Both the position numbers and the translations under genes were made by a program. Of a DNA stretch of 15,038 nt, positions 14,458-15,038 are shown piece after piece. Numbering within the stretch: the stretch's first letter is position 1; the number at the start of each line of letters is the position of its first letter. The notes under the pieces were generated by a model. It had not been told where the DNA came from and did not search any database. It worked only from the letters and a program-made list of their open reading frames with translations. This stretch comes from CAYVQU01 sp964453155 (GTDB lineage Bacteria; Chloroflexota; Anaerolineae; Anaerolineales; UBA11858): the NCBI GenBank assembly GCA_964453155.1, contig CAYVQU010000130.1:1-15038 (forward strand), read 5' to 3'.

Positions 14458-14621
14458 ATGACTTTAAAATTTGCTATCGCCGGGGCTGGATACATTGCCG
14501 ATTACCATGCCCGTGCCATTCAAACCGATGCTGATACCCAGAAGGATTGGTCAATATGCAAATTGTTGATGCGGCCTATAAAAGTGCCGAAACAGGAGCA
14601 GTTGTGAAGATTAAGGACTAG
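14458..14621 (+). pseudogene. Gfo/Idh/MocA oxidoreductase remnant with large internal deletion
   Basis: The reading frame from ATG 14458, with AGGAG (14448-14452) at a good distance, begins LKFAIAGAGYIADYHARAIQ, the N-terminal NAD(P)-binding strand and Gly-rich loop of Gfo/Idh/MocA sugar dehydrogenases. After about 25 codons the similarity stops. In another frame, 14538-14621 reads PEGLVNMQIVDAAYKSAETG and then AVVKIKD and a stop, which is the usual C-terminal helix and tail of the same family. Full proteins are about 330-390 residues, so some 300 codons are missing between about 14530 and 14540, and the join is out of frame. The left frame runs on to a stop at 14605-14607. No active enzyme can result. 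A real deletion or an assembly error would look the same. Confidence 0.8.
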
Positions 14622-14687
14622 TGATAGAGGGCAAGGAGATCATTTATAAACCTCCTCCCTTTACCCCCAACCCTTCACCCCTAACCC
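14622..14687. repeat. C-rich repeat tract before the kinase-like gene
   Basis: GAGGGCAAGGAG (14627-14638) faces CTCCTCCCTTTACCCCC, followed by CAACCCTTCACCCCTAACCC running straight into ATG 14688. It looks like a decayed hairpin repeat of the ACCCCTAACCC kind. No ribosome-binding site is present in it. Confidence 0.45.
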
Positions 14688-15005
14688 ATGCCCTATTATC
14701 TCGGAATTGACGTTGGCGGTACCAAAACCGCAGCTCTGATTGCTACAGCCGATGGTCAGGCGGTTGGTTATGGTGTGGGCGGCTCGGGGAATTATGAAGG
14801 TGTCGGGTGGACAGGTTTTAAGGCCGCAGTGCTGGCTGCAACGAACTTGGCGCTCGAAAATGCCGGCTTGGCCATGAAAGACATCACCGCGGCGGGCTTG
14901 GGGATTGCGGGATATGATTGGCCTTCCCAAAAACAGGCTCATCTCGATGCTTTGCGAGAAGTTGGGCTGAGCATGCCCTTACAGATTAGAGTCTATTCAC
15001 AATAA
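14688..15005 (+). pseudogene. Truncated BadF/BadG-type ATPase, N-acetylglucosamine-kinase-like
   Basis: 105 codons that match only the first third of a BadF/BadG/BcrA/BcrD-type sugar kinase such as N-acetylglucosamine kinase. Visible are the phosphate-1 loop YLGIDVGGTKTAALIA (4-19), GYGVGGSGNYEGVGW (27-41) and the connecting segment AAGLGIAGYDWPSQKQAHLDAL. Family members are usually about 300-330 residues. The match ends at SMPLQI (about 14987), where the second phosphate motif (typically VNDA) should follow. Instead there are five unrelated codons and a TAA, then a new ribosome site. The second ATP motif and the sugar site are missing, so the product should be inactive. ATG 14688 has no visible ribosome site. 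Together with the broken oxidoreductase upstream it marks a damaged sugar-catabolic segment. Confidence 0.75.
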
Positions 15006-15014
15006 GGGGTGAAC

Positions 15015-15038
15015 ATGGTAAACCAGTCCAAACTGAGC
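15015..15038 (+). CDS. Start of a further gene (partial)
   Basis: AAGGGGTG (15004-15011) stands a few bases before ATG 15015, which opens the frame MVNQSKLS to the end of the window. It is probably the next gene of the cluster, but eight codons are too few to name it. Confidence 0.4.

Overview
The window reads as chromosomal DNA of an anaerobic or facultative Chloroflexota bacterium, probably Anaerolineae. This is an inference. It rests on the style of the sugar-binding lipoprotein (LVAC lipobox followed by a Gly run and an Ala/Pro/Glu linker), moderate GC with Gly-Ala-Asp-rich proteins, and intergenic DNA full of imperfect hairpin repeats of several types. No rRNA, tRNA, CRISPR array, transposase or phage gene was seen. 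All convincing genes are on the + strand. No gene-free stretch exceeds 300 bases, and bases 1-169 are AT-rich with no gene.

Layout. (1) 170-2443 is the most unusual gene: a type I periplasmic binding protein of the amino-acid (LIVBP) kind fused to a complete pentameric ligand-gated ion channel. It ends at a strong terminator. (2) 2505-7417 is a carbohydrate-uptake unit. A strong promoter carries two abutting cre-like operators and is followed by a LacI-family repressor, a family-1 solute-binding lipoprotein, a readthrough-type terminator and two MalF/MalG-type permeases. No ATPase gene is present. (3) 7418-9725 holds a P1B-type metal-transporting ATPase without a metal-binding head domain. 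Its leader has two long inverted repeats, and same-orientation copies of a GTGG-rich hairpin repeat lie on both sides of it, so it looks like a cassette placed between the two sugar-related blocks. (4) 9726-13058 is a tightly coupled trio: a TIM-barrel glycoside-hydrolase-like protein, a class III PLP aminotransferase related to glutamate-1-semialdehyde aminomutase, and a tandem-GNAT acetyltransferase, with 4- and 8-base overlaps. (5) 13292-14299 is a glycerol-1-phosphate-dehydrogenase-like polyol dehydrogenase. (6) 14458-15005 holds remains of two sugar genes: a Gfo/Idh/MocA oxidoreductase reduced to its two ends, and a BadF/N-acetylglucosamine-kinase-like gene cut off after about 100 codons. 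A new start codon follows at 15015.

Working together (inference): an oligosaccharide or glycoside, possibly aminated or N-acetylated, is bound by the lipoprotein and imported by the two permeases using an ATPase encoded elsewhere. Intracellular hydrolase-like, aminotransferase, acetyltransferase and dehydrogenase enzymes would process it, and the LacI protein would control uptake. The broken oxidoreductase and kinase suggest that this route has decayed at its 3' end, or that the assembly is faulty there. The ligand-gated channel and the metal pump look unrelated to this pathway.
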